NCBI GenBank assembly: GCA_913061385.1
Contig: CAJXTM010000347.1
Location: 1 to 5,347 of the forward strand
From: an uncultured Rhodopirellula sp.
Lineage (GTDB): Bacteria; Planctomycetota; Planctomycetia; Pirellulales; Pirellulaceae
Length of the DNA: 5,347 bases
Reading direction: 5' to 3'
This document shows positions 1-5,292 of the stretch, one piece after another; the first letter of the stretch is position 1, and the number at the start of each line of letters is the position of its first letter. The notes under the pieces were generated by a model, which worked only from the letters and a program-made list of their open reading frames with translations, did no database searches and was not told the DNA's origin. A program made the position numbers and the translations under genes.

Positions 1-48
1 TCTACACGTAAGGAGTCGTCGGCAGCGTCAGATGTGTATAAGAGACAG
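1..48 (+). other. Illumina/Nextera read-1 (i5) adapter, not genomic
   Basis: Bases 1-7 (TCTACAC) are the end of the P5 adapter. Bases 8-15 (GTAAGGAG) match a standard Nextera i5 index (S505). Bases 16-29 (TCGTCGGCAGCGTC) are the read-1 adapter. Bases 30-48 (AGATGTGTATAAGAGACAG) are the 19-bp Tn5 mosaic end. Genomic sequence begins at 49. Any reading frame entering this stretch is artefactual. The mosaic end here is a library reagent, not a natural Tn5 insertion. Confidence 0.99.
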
Positions 49-674
49 ACCCAACGGAAGCTCTGGTTGCGATTGATGTGAACAGTGGAAGTTTCCGTGG
101 GAACGATTCGGCAGAGGAGAACGCGTTTCGTCTCAATGTTGCCGCAGCGAAGGAAATCGCGCGACAACTGCGACTACGTGACCTTGGCGGAGTGATTGTC
201 AATGACTTCATCGACATGAGAAAGGAAAGTCATCGCCGAAAAGTAGAACGCACACTTCGTGATGCAATGGCGAACGATCGAGCCCGCACGAAAATATTGC
301 GAACCAGCCCATTCGGGCTGATTGAGATGACTCGTCAACGGGTCCGCCCCAGTCTTAAGCGAAGCATCTACAACGATTGTCCATGCTGTGAAGGACGTGC
401 CTTGGTCAAGACTGCTGAAAGCATGTCAATCGAGGTTATCAGGACGCTTGCGCTTGCGGTCAACAACCCAAGTATCTGTCGTGTGACGGTGCGGGTGAAT
501 GACCAAGTCTCTGCACATCTTAATAATAAAAAACGACGCGAAGTCATGGAAATGGAAGACATCGGGAAGATGACTGTGCAGATCCTCGGGAGTGAAGCTT
601 TGTATCCTGAGCACATGGAAATGGATTGTCGTGACGACCGCGGTGAACGCGTCGAAGTCGACGGGACCAAGTGA
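49..674 (+). CDS. rng: RNase E/G family endoribonuclease, C-terminal part (5' end missing)
   Basis: Endoribonuclease that cuts single-stranded RNA in rRNA maturation and mRNA turnover, in the cytoplasm. The 5' part is lost at the fragment edge; the first whole codon is 51-53. The GTG at 78 is internal, because the frame runs back to 51 and encodes TEALVAIDVNSGSF, the family's catalytic segment. The metal-binding Asp (codon 75-77) and Asn (81-83) correspond to E. coli RNase E D303 and N305. The second Asp, in VNDFIDM (codon 204-206), corresponds to D346. RQLRLRDLGG and FGLIEMTRQR are family signatures. CPCC (codons 378-389) keeps the CPxC zinc-link cysteines that join subunits. The protein ends about 95 residues after CPCC, as RNase G does, with no long disordered degradosome scaffold like that of E. 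coli RNase E. The family is near certain; the rng versus rne symbol is a preference based on the short C-terminus. Confidence 0.95.
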
Positions 675-689
675 GTTGGTGAGTTAAGT

Positions 690-718
690 GGCCCCCGGAT
701 ATTCGCATCTGGGAGGCC
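690..718 (+). terminator. Imperfect GC-rich hairpin, possible terminator after the RNase gene
   Basis: The arm 690-700 (GGCCCCCGGAT) pairs with 707-718 (ATCTGGGAGGCC). This gives 11 pairs with one G-U and one bulged A, around the six-base loop ATTCGC. It starts 15 bases after the RNase stop and is followed by GTTTATC, only a short T-rich run. A weak intrinsic terminator or a 3'-end-protecting stem are both possible. Transcription may still continue into pdxJ, which starts 48 bases further on. Confidence 0.4.
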
Positions 719-766
719 GTTTATCACTGAGCAATTTAACTAGACCAAGCTTATAGGGCACAAGTT

Positions 767-1489
767 GTGATTGAACTAGGGATCAACATCGACCATGTTG
801 CCACTCTTAGGCAAGCGCGTCGAACTTATGAGCCAGATCCCGTCGTTGCAGCAGCGCTGGCTGAACAAGGCGGTGCTGACGGGATTACATTTCACCTGAG
901 AGAAGATCGTCGCCACATTCAGGAGCGAGATGTAGAACTGCTGATGAGGACGGTCACCGTGAAAACGAACATGGAGTTCGGGTGTGCTGATGAGATTGTT
1001 GACATCGCATGCAACGCAGCACCCACCTGGGGGTTGCTAGTACCCGAAAATAGGGCGGAGGTGACCACCGAAGGTGGCTTGGACGTTGCGGCAGATCAAG
1101 GCCGCGTAGCAGCGGCCATTCAGAAGCTCAAAGAACATCAGATCCTTGTCAGTCTGTTCATTGATCCTGATATCAAACAGGTTGAGGCGGCGGCTAAAGT
1201 CGGAGCGGACGCGGTTGAACTCCACACAGGCCCCTACGCACTAGCGACTCGTGGTTCCTACACCGATGAGTTAGCCAGGTTGTCAGATGCAGGCAAGGCA
1301 ACATCGGACCTTGGGATGCGTCTGCACGCCGGTCACGGACTGAATTACACCAACGTCCGCCCTGTGGCAGCGATCCCAAACATGATCGAACTGAACATTG
1401 GGCATTCGATTGTCAGTCGAGCGGTGATGGTCGGTATGAAAGACGCAGTTGCCGAAATGCGACGGATTCTGGATGTTTGTCAGCCCTAA
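767..1489 (+). CDS. pdxJ: Pyridoxine 5'-phosphate synthase PdxJ
   Basis: Cytoplasmic enzyme that closes the pyridine ring in the DXP-dependent vitamin B6 pathway. It condenses 3-amino-2-oxopropyl phosphate with 1-deoxy-D-xylulose 5-phosphate to give pyridoxine 5'-phosphate. The 240 residues are the usual full length of this TIM-barrel family, and all hallmark segments are present in order: [14 protein letters not shown] (5-18, with D9 and H10), HLREDRRHI (43-51, H43), NMEF (68-71, E70), [17 protein letters not shown] (91-107), VSLFIDPD (128-135), ELHTGPYA (151-158, E151), [10 protein letters not shown] (188-197, H190) and [21 protein letters not shown] (208-228). The catalytic His and Glu residues known from the E. 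coli enzyme are intact. The start is GTG at 767, with AGGG at 755-758 eight bases upstream; no earlier in-frame start is as good. The gene follows the RNase gene by 92 bp on the same strand. No partner B6 gene lies in the window. Confidence 0.97.
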   Translation: MIELGINIDHVATLRQARRTYEPDPVVAAALAEQGGADGITFHLREDRRHIQERDVELLMRTVTVKTNMEFGCADEIVDIACNAAPTWGLLVPENRAEVTTEGGLDVAADQGRVAAAIQKLKEHQILVSLFIDPDIKQVEAAAKVGADAVELHTGPYALATRGSYTDELARLSDAGKATSDLGMRLHAGHGLNYTNVRPVAAIPNMIELNIGHSIVSRAVMVGMKDAVAEMRRILDVCQP

Positions 1490-1643
1490 CTTCACGACTA
1501 CCGTGTCCCTCAGTTCTGGGCAGATACGTTGAAACTTAATTTTGGGCACATCAGACGACGAATTTTCCAGCTGGCGGCATTGGAACTTCCGCAAAGTTAG
1601 CCGGCGTCGAGAATGTGACTCGTTATCTCCGCAGTTCGTCAGG

Positions 1644-1649
1644 TATAAT
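1644..1649 (+). promoter_or_regulatory. Possible -10 element (TATAAT) for the cytochrome-like gene
   Basis: This is an exact TATAAT hexamer in the 197-bp gap after pdxJ. Initiation 6-7 bases downstream would leave a leader of about 30 bases before the ATG at 1687 and would place the upstream in-frame starts (GTG 1615, ATG 1648) outside the transcript. No convincing -35 hexamer sits 16-18 bases upstream (CGTTAT at the 17-bp position), so this rests on the -10 match alone. Confidence 0.35.
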
Positions 1650-1686
1650 GGTAAGCAAAGCTCTTTCGTCATTCGGAATGCATCAC

Positions 1687-2634
1687 ATGAAGATTACCCA
1701 TCGCTTGCTTTTCATAGGTTTGGTTGGATTGGGAACGATCATTCCACATGTTCAGGCTGACGAGCGTCGTGCCCCAGTGCCGAAAACTGATCCCGAAAAG
1801 ATGAAATCCATCTTCTTCACTGACATCAATGATGCGTTTAGGGGAGAGGCACCAACGCTTTCAAGCGTCCGCGCAAACAATGCGGTAGTGGCCTCTGCGA
1901 GCACTCCAAATGCAGCAGCAGGCGAAGCATCGGCATCGGGAAACGAAATGTGGTCATCCGTTATCTCGCCGCAGTCACTTGAAGACGAAATCAAACGAAT
2001 CAAGTTGCATTTTGACTCTGTGGTAACCACCCCCGGGGCCTTCAACAGCGGTGGTTACCTTGAGGCGAGACTCGACCTGACTGTGCTTGCATCGTTATTC
2101 GCAATCATCAATCAGTATCCGGGGGAAGTTCGCTGGAAAGACCAAGCCGGGGCGGCCCGCGATCTGATCAGTCGCACCGCATTCAATTGCAAAGCAGGAT
2201 CGACACAGGTTTACAACGAAGCCAAGTTGCGGAAAGGAGATCTGCAAGACTTGGTAGCAGGTAGCGGACTAGCCAGTAGAGAATCTGAAGAAGAATCTGA
2301 CTGGGCTACAATCGCAGACCGATCTCCTTTGATGGAATATGCGGAGTTGCTTATCGAGACGTTAGAAGATGGCGCTCGCGACGAGGGGACCATCAAGAAA
2401 GAAACAGATTTGGTCAAACGTAATAGCGAACTTCTTGCGGTACTGGGCGAAATTCTAGTGCAGGAAGGCATGGATGATGCAGATGATGACGACTACAGCA
2501 AGCTGAGTCGCGACATGGCAGTTGACGCAAAGGCCGTCACCACGGCATTGGGCCGAGGTGATTTCGAGGCCGTTCGTATCGGCGTCAGTAAAATTCGTCA
2601 GAAATGCGACGCCTGTCACGAACAGTATCGTTAG
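1687..2634 (+). CDS. Exported protein with C-terminal class-II cytochrome-like CxxCH haem site
   Basis: Probably a periplasmic haem-binding protein; the substrate or redox partner is unknown. From ATG 1687 it has 315 residues. Residues 1-24 form a signal peptide: basic start, hydrophobic LLFIGLVGLGTII, and a cleavage site after VQA. Residues 55-85 are a linker rich in Ala, Ser and Asn. Residues 95-190 are mostly helical in character and 214-315 form a second helical block, separated by an acidic stretch (ESEEESD, 199-205). The protein ends KCDACHEQYR: C307, C310 and H311 make a covalent haem c site close to the C-terminus, as in cytochrome c' type proteins. I chose 1687 because it puts the signal peptide at the N-terminus and has GGA (1675-1677) nine bases upstream. 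In-frame starts at 1615, 1648 and 1678 would only lengthen the n-region. The exact family is unrecognised. Haem attachment would need a cytochrome c maturation system that is not in this window. Confidence 0.85.
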   Translation: MKITHRLLFIGLVGLGTIIPHVQADERRAPVPKTDPEKMKSIFFTDINDAFRGEAPTLSSVRANNAVVASASTPNAAAGEASASGNEMWSSVISPQSLEDEIKRIKLHFDSVVTTPGAFNSGGYLEARLDLTVLASLFAIINQYPGEVRWKDQAGAARDLISRTAFNCKAGSTQVYNEAKLRKGDLQDLVAGSGLASRESEEESDWATIADRSPLMEYAELLIETLEDGARDEGTIKKETDLVKRNSELLAVLGEILVQEGMDDADDDDYSKLSRDMAVDAKAVTTALGRGDFEAVRIGVSKIRQKCDACHEQYR

Positions 2635-2649
2635 ACCATTTCGTCAATT

Positions 2650-2808
2650 CTAGAGTTCAGACAAACTTTCTGTCGCCACCGTTTCCGCGGCTGTCAATTG
2701 CTGCGGAAATACGGATCGCAAAAGCGTCATGACTTGCTGCGTGGCAACACGAGGCCCCAGCCATGACAGTTCAAACCACGAGCCAGCCGGTGGCTTACCA
2801 GTCAGCAA
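2650..2808 (-). CDS. Candidate 52-residue small ORF overlapping the end of dgt
   Basis: A TTG at 2808-2806 opens a frame that overlaps the last 14 bases of dgt and stops at TAG 2652-2650. The 52-residue product contains SWFELSWLGPRVATQQ followed by VMTLLRSVFPQQLTAAE. This reads like a normal globular sequence with an amphipathic helical second half. AGGG lies four bases before the TTG, so translational coupling to dgt is conceivable. Against it: TTG start, very short spacer, no recognised family, and a frame of this length is not rare by chance. It also contains the 2679-2714 hairpin. It would end 15 bases from the convergent cytochrome-like gene. Confidence 0.3.
   Translation of the reverse strand: MLTGKPPAGSWFELSWLGPRVATQQVMTLLRSVFPQQLTAAETVATESLSEL
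2679..2714. terminator. Strong hairpin between convergent genes, possible bidirectional terminator
   Basis: TTTCCGCGGC (2682-2691) pairs with GCTGCGGAAA (2700-2709): ten pairs, one of them G-U, around the eight-base loop TGTCAATT. Outer CCG (2679-2681) pairs with CGG (2712-2714) past a two-base TA bulge. It lies 45 bases after the cytochrome-like gene and 81 bases after the end of dgt, where a shared terminator would be expected. No T-run follows on either strand, so termination by the classical intrinsic mechanism is doubtful. It may instead protect 3' ends. Confidence 0.45.
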
Positions 2809-3961
2809 GCGGCCCTGTCAGAGAGTCCACTGCGTAACGATACTGCGTATCGCAGAATGCGTCTGTCATCCCCGCGATGTACTCACCCACGACAGATTCA
2901 ATCGGATTGAACTCAGCACGTTTGCGAAACCTGAGTGGCATCCGAGATGGATCACGGACCAAAATATTGAACATTGTGTCTAGGCGTTCGGAGGCCGCCT
3001 TGCGAACTGGAATCAACCGTTCATGTCGATAGACTGCGTTGAACAGAAATGATTCCAGTTCACTCCGTTCGCGGCTGATTGTTTCACTGTGAGCCAAACG
3101 CAGCCCCGATTCGCTGACACTGTCGGTGCAGTAGCCCTCAAACGGGCGGACCGCTTCAATCGCCTGTTCCAATAAATCACCAACCTGCAGGTCGATCAGT
3201 TCGTGAACCAAGAGTTGTCGGAGCTGAGATTTGGGTAATACGCCATGTCTGCCACGCGTCCTTTCCAGCGCCCTGCGTATGATTGCAAGTTCGGCGAGTT
3301 CTTCGATGGAAAGTAAACCCATTTGCAGCGCGTCGTCCACATCGTGGGCGTCATACGCAATCGAATCTGCGACGTCGACCAATTGAACCTCTAGCATCGG
3401 CGAACGCCCCACCGCGGCCTCGGCCTTGTGGGCACGAACGTCTTGCCCTGCAAGCGTCTCCCGCGAAAGGTTGAGACCGGGGAAACTGGCGTAACGCTGC
3501 TCAAGCTGCTCAACGATCACCAGCGCAAAACCGTTATGGGAGAAACCACCGGCCGCACTCATGCAATGACTTAAAACATCTTCACCACAGTGACCAAACG
3601 GTGGGTGGCCGATATCGTGCATCAACGCCAACGCTTCGGTTAAATCCTCGTTTAGGCGAAGCACACGTGCCATCGTTCGGGCAACAGACGCCACCTCGAA
3701 TGTGTGTGTCAAACGCGTCCGATGATAAATTCCCATCTCACCGGTAAAGACTTGCATTTTTCCACTCAGGCGACGGAATGCACTGCTATGCAAAATGCGG
3801 TCGCGATCACGCGCAAACGGCCCTCGATAAGAATGAGCTGTTTCAGCATGATTCCGGCCAGCCGTTTCACGACTGTGCATCGCGTAGGCTGCTAAAAGCA
3901 GATGCTCACGATCAGCGTAACGGCGAAGGTCGATCATTGGTTCAGAGGTTGGCTGATCCAA
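2795..3961 (-). CDS. dgt: Deoxyguanosinetriphosphate triphosphohydrolase-like HD-domain protein
   Basis: Cytoplasmic HD-superfamily phosphohydrolase. Family members cleave dGTP, or several dNTPs, to the deoxynucleoside and triphosphate, which affects dNTP pools and sometimes phage resistance. The 388 residues carry the family motifs in order: RDRDRILHSSAFRRLSGKMQVF region (51-72), HRTRLTHTFEVASVART (80-96, metal ligand H86), ALMHDIGHPPFGHCGED (112-128, H115 and D116), GGFSHNGFA (138-146), and VDVADSIAYDAHDVDDAL (195-212, D199). The C-terminus has the usual YIAGMTDAFC segment. All four predicted metal ligands are present, so the enzyme should be active; the exact dNTP preference cannot be read from sequence. 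The chosen start is TTG 3961-3959, with GGGA (complement of 3967-3970) five bases upstream. ATG 3937 would drop eight residues but has no ribosome site. It is transcribed towards the cytochrome-like gene and divergently from the MEKHLA gene. Confidence 0.93.
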   Translation of the reverse strand: MDQPTSEPMIDLRRYADREHLLLAAYAMHSRETAGRNHAETAHSYRGPFARDRDRILHSSAFRRLSGKMQVFTGEMGIYHRTRLTHTFEVASVARTMARVLRLNEDLTEALALMHDIGHPPFGHCGEDVLSHCMSAAGGFSHNGFALVIVEQLEQRYASFPGLNLSRETLAGQDVRAHKAEAAVGRSPMLEVQLVDVADSIAYDAHDVDDALQMGLLSIEELAELAIIRRALERTRGRHGVLPKSQLRQLLVHELIDLQVGDLLEQAIEAVRPFEGYCTDSVSESGLRLAHSETISRERSELESFLFNAVYRHERLIPVRKAASERLDTMFNILVRDPSRMPLRFRKRAEFNPIESVVGEYIAGMTDAFCDTQYRYAVDSLTGPLADW

Positions 3962-3988
3962 AGTGATCCCATATAAAAGTGCTGAGCG

Positions 3989-4017
3989 TTTGAATTTCTG
4001 CTGCCTTAAGCCGTCAA
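3989..4017 (-). promoter_or_regulatory. Weak candidate promoter for dgt
   Basis: On the minus strand, TTGACG (complement of 4012-4017, five of six matches to TTGACA) is followed after exactly 17 bases by TTCAAA (complement of 3989-3994, only three of six matches to TATAAT). A start about 7 bases downstream would give a leader of roughly 20 bases ahead of the TTG start and its GGGA. The -35 hexamer sits inside the inverted repeat 4009-4023, so a bound repressor could block it. The poor -10 keeps this tentative. Confidence 0.25.
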
Positions 4018-4023
4018 CCGGCT
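4009..4023. repeat. Inverted repeat AGCCG-TCAAC-CGGCT
   Basis: Perfect five-base arms (AGCCG 4009-4013, CGGCT 4019-4023) flank a five-base centre, 47 bases upstream of the dgt start. It covers the candidate -35 of dgt. It could be a DNA operator or a small RNA stem; alone, this length is not beyond chance. Confidence 0.35.
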
Positions 4024-4029
4024 ATGCAA

Positions 4030-4047
4030 GTCTCGAAAAGGCGAGAC
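4030..4047. repeat. Inverted repeat GTCTCG-AAAAGG-CGAGAC
   Basis: Perfect six-base arms (4030-4035 and 4042-4047) flank a six-base centre, seven bases beyond the previous inverted repeat. On the minus strand the centre is CCTTTT. The pair sits upstream of dgt and far from the MEKHLA start, so if it is functional, dgt is the likelier target. Confidence 0.4.
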
Positions 4048-4272
4048 ATACGAAGATCAACGAGAAACACCAACCACTCCATGAAAAGAAAAAACGCGTG
4101 TTTGGGTCTGCAAACTCACTGTAAATACACCTTGAACCTTACAAAGCGGCGCCTGAAACAACAACACCGAACCAGCATTCGAGTCGGACAACGCCGGTAC
4201 TATCTGCCTGATCCTGCGCCGGATACACTCCAAAAATATTTCATTCATGTTCTCTCCGCAAAGAAGCGACGG

Positions 4273-4743
4273 ATGACCGAAACAACATCATGGGAGCAAA
4301 ATGGCTGGATCGAGCAAAGCCAAATCATCCTCGATTCGTACGATAAGCTGCTCGGTAAACCTCTGGTTGACCGTAATTGCTCTATTTCCGGCCAAGCTGA
4401 GCAACTGTTTCACGCTCCATTTGTGGTCGTGTGCCACGGTACGCAATCTGACCCACTGCTCAGTTATGCCAATCAGCTCGCTCTGGAGCTTTGGAAAATC
4501 TCAATTCCCGTGCTGCTGCAAACTCCTTCGCGGATGACTGCAGAGCCCGTTCACCGTGATGAGCGAGCTGAACTTCTCGCCCGAACCACACGTGATGGCT
4601 ACGTCGACGACTACCGCGGCATCAGAATTGCCACTGATGGAAAACGTTTCCTGATTGAACGCGCAACTGTCTGGAACTTGGTTGGCTGCGACGGCACCCC
4701 CGCCGGTCAGGCAGCCACATTTGGCAAGTGGAAGATGCTCTAG
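4273..4743 (+). CDS. Single-domain MEKHLA protein
   Basis: The 156-residue protein is essentially one MEKHLA domain, a PAS-like fold known from the C-terminus of plant HD-ZIP III regulators and from stand-alone bacterial proteins. Its biochemical role is not established; a sensory or small-molecule-binding role is inferred from the PAS resemblance. Visible family segments are SQIILDSYDKLLGKPL (16-31), AEQLFHAPFVVVCHGTQSDP (42-61), SYANQLALELW (64-74), TPSRMTAEPVHRDERAELL (84-102), GYVDDYRGIRI (109-119) and ATVWNLVGCDGTPAGQAATF (131-150). The ATG at 4273 gives a normal short N-terminus before the first helix. Its ribosome site (AAGAAG, 4261-4266) is weak. The frame stays open upstream to 4024, but that extension is not protein-like. 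No signal peptide or membrane segment is seen, so it should be cytoplasmic. It is divergent from dgt and convergent with the 39-residue small gene. Confidence 0.88.
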   Translation: MTETTSWEQNGWIEQSQIILDSYDKLLGKPLVDRNCSISGQAEQLFHAPFVVVCHGTQSDPLLSYANQLALELWKISIPVLLQTPSRMTAEPVHRDERAELLARTTRDGYVDDYRGIRIATDGKRFLIERATVWNLVGCDGTPAGQAATFGKWKML

Positions 4744-4771
4744 GCACCTTCCGCACGGGAGCGATCTGAAA

Positions 4772-4891
4772 TCACTTTTGCCTTTGTTGTTCTCGTTCCC
4801 ATGGCACGACGCGGATAATGTTGCCGGAGTCCGACTCGGCGATGAAATAAAAGTCTTGTTTCAAAACAGGAACGATTATTCGGTATTGCAT
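4772..4891 (-). CDS. Small hypothetical protein, 39 residues
   Basis: ATG at 4891-4889 is preceded by GGAG (complement of 4899-4902) with an ideal seven-base spacer. The frame closes at TGA 4774-4772. The peptide reads MQYRIIVPVLKQDFYFIAES followed by DSGNIIRVVPWEREQQRQK. A strand-rich core of alternating hydrophobics ends in a charged, Gln-rich tail; there is no signal peptide or membrane segment. The FYFIAESDSGNIIRVV stretch superficially recalls one NHL-type beta blade, but a single blade would not fold alone and I do not claim that family. It ends 28 bases from the convergent MEKHLA stop. An inverted repeat (4939-4960) lies 37 bases upstream of its ribosome site. It is unrecognised. It could be a real small gene, or the remnant of a longer one, since the frame is open only about 20 codons further upstream with no better start. 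Confidence 0.5.
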   Translation of the reverse strand: MQYRIIVPVLKQDFYFIAESDSGNIIRVVPWEREQQRQK

Positions 4892-4938
4892 GGTAGATCT
4901 CCACTCGGTTTTTGTGACGACGGAAGAGTAAAACACAC

Positions 4939-4960
4939 TGCATCTGGTTCACACGATGCA
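4939..4960. repeat. Inverted repeat TGCATC-N10-GATGCA
   Basis: Perfect six-base arms are separated by ten bases, about one helical turn between arms, so a dimeric regulator could bind one face. It lies upstream of the 39-residue small gene, 37 bases before its GGAG. Function is not shown. Confidence 0.3.
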
Positions 4961-5035
4961 CCTGCACCGTGTCACCCATCGAATCGAACTGCATTGCGGA
5001 TTGAGCTTGGCACCTTGCGTAAGAGGCAAATGAGT

Positions 5036-5059
5036 CCGAATTGCCTCGGCTGCATTCGG
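5036..5059. repeat. Inverted repeat CCGAAT-N12-ATTCGG
   Basis: Perfect six-base arms at 5036-5041 and 5054-5059 flank a 12-base GC-rich centre that itself contains GCC/GGC. It could form a stem in RNA from either strand. No adjacent T-run and no nearby gene end are seen, so its role is open. Confidence 0.3.
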
Positions 5060-5169
5060 TGACGAACACGTCTCCGCAGTCGCTCCCTTCGACTCTCTAG
5101 TTGTGGTACGCACAAACTTTCAAAATGGGTCTTGTTAACTCCGCTCCGCAAAGTCCCGTGACTCGCAGT

Positions 5170-5179
5170 AGTCGCGACT
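5170..5179. repeat. Perfect palindrome AGTCGCGACT with flanking GACTCG copies
   Basis: Ten bases are self-complementary. GACTCG occurs at 5160-5165 and again at 5176-5181, 16 bases apart. This could be an operator or part of a dispersed intergenic repeat; nothing in the window repeats it. Confidence 0.3.
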
Positions 5180-5244
5180 CGGCAGAGGAACCCCCGATTA
5201 ACATGTTCACAACTTGCCAACTGCATAACCTTTCCGTGTAGATG

Positions 5245-5258
5245 GAGCTTCAAAGCTC
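5245..5258. repeat. Operator-like inverted repeat GAGCTT-CA-AAGCTC
   Basis: Perfect six-base arms sit around a two-base centre, too tight for an RNA hairpin loop but typical of a DNA operator. It lies 34 bases before the ATG at 5293. A weak promoter-like pair (TTGCCA 5214-5219, 17 bases, TGTAGA 5237-5242) would start transcription inside it. This fits repression of the downstream gene, but the -10 match is poor. Confidence 0.35.
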
Positions 5259-5292
5259 TGCACTTCCTTCTGCAAATCTAGAGAACTCACTC

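Larger units (their letters stand above)
3962..4272. other. Divergent intergenic region between dgt and the MEKHLA gene
   Basis: This 311-bp stretch separates two outward-facing genes and should hold both promoters. The plus-strand frame of the MEKHLA gene stays open back to 4024. The extra 83 residues are rich in Lys, Arg, Gln and Thr, show no family signature and have no ribosome site, so I treat them as non-coding. A minus-strand frame at 4248-4057 has a good ribosome-site match but is otherwise unsupported. Two inverted repeats (4009-4023 and 4030-4047) lie on the dgt side. No convincing plus-strand promoter was found. Confidence 0.6.
4892..5292. other. Gene-poor intergenic region rich in short palindromes
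   Basis: I find no credible coding region in these 401 bases. Longer frames on both strands lack ribosome sites, are rich in Arg, Ser and Cys, and match nothing I recognise. The region contains TGCATC/GATGCA (4939-4944, 4955-4960), CCGAAT/ATTCGG (5036-5041, 5054-5059), the ten-base palindrome AGTCGCGACT (5170-5179) flanked by two GACTCG copies (5160-5165, 5176-5181), AACATGTT (5200-5207) and GAGCTT/AAGCTC (5245-5250, 5253-5258). It should hold the promoter of the small minus gene and of whatever starts at 5293. Confidence 0.55.

Noticed and set aside
30..48. Tn5 mosaic end, as if a transposon end with a matching inverted copy at 5306-5324
   Set aside because: Both copies are joined to Illumina read adapters and index sequences, so they come from library tagmentation, not from a mobile element spanning the window.
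368..727. 119-codon minus-strand frame antisense to the RNase gene
   Set aside because: It is a shadow of the conserved RNase E/G coding frame, whose motifs are intact on the plus strand.
1615..1686. Longer N-terminus for the cytochrome-like protein from GTG 1615 or ATG 1648
   Set aside because: Both put 13-24 residues ahead of a standard signal peptide. ATG 1648 overlaps the TATAAT hexamer, and neither has a well-spaced ribosome site.
2755..2800. tRNA-like T-loop (GTTCAAACC at 2769-2777)
   Set aside because: The flanking bases do not form a T-stem, and no acceptor stem, D-arm or anticodon arm can be drawn around it.
4024..4272. 83-residue N-terminal extension of the MEKHLA protein
   Set aside because: The frame is open but strongly basic, low in hydrophobic residues, without a ribosome site, and covers one of the inverted repeats. 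The domain begins normally after ATG 4273.
4740..5069. 109-codon minus-strand frame across the MEKHLA stop and the 39-residue gene
   Set aside because: It is rich in Arg, Ser and Cys with no ribosome site. The shorter frame inside it (4772-4891) has both a good ribosome site and a more protein-like sequence.
5125..5241. 38-codon plus-strand frame starting at ATG 5125
   Set aside because: No ribosome site, low-complexity Ser/Pro/Arg composition, and it crosses the palindromes at 5170-5179 and 5200-5207.
4972..5253. 93-codon minus-strand frame in the right intergenic region
   Set aside because: Arg- and Cys-rich composition, no ribosome site, and it runs through several palindromes. It reads as a chance frame, though a dispersed repeat could carry it.
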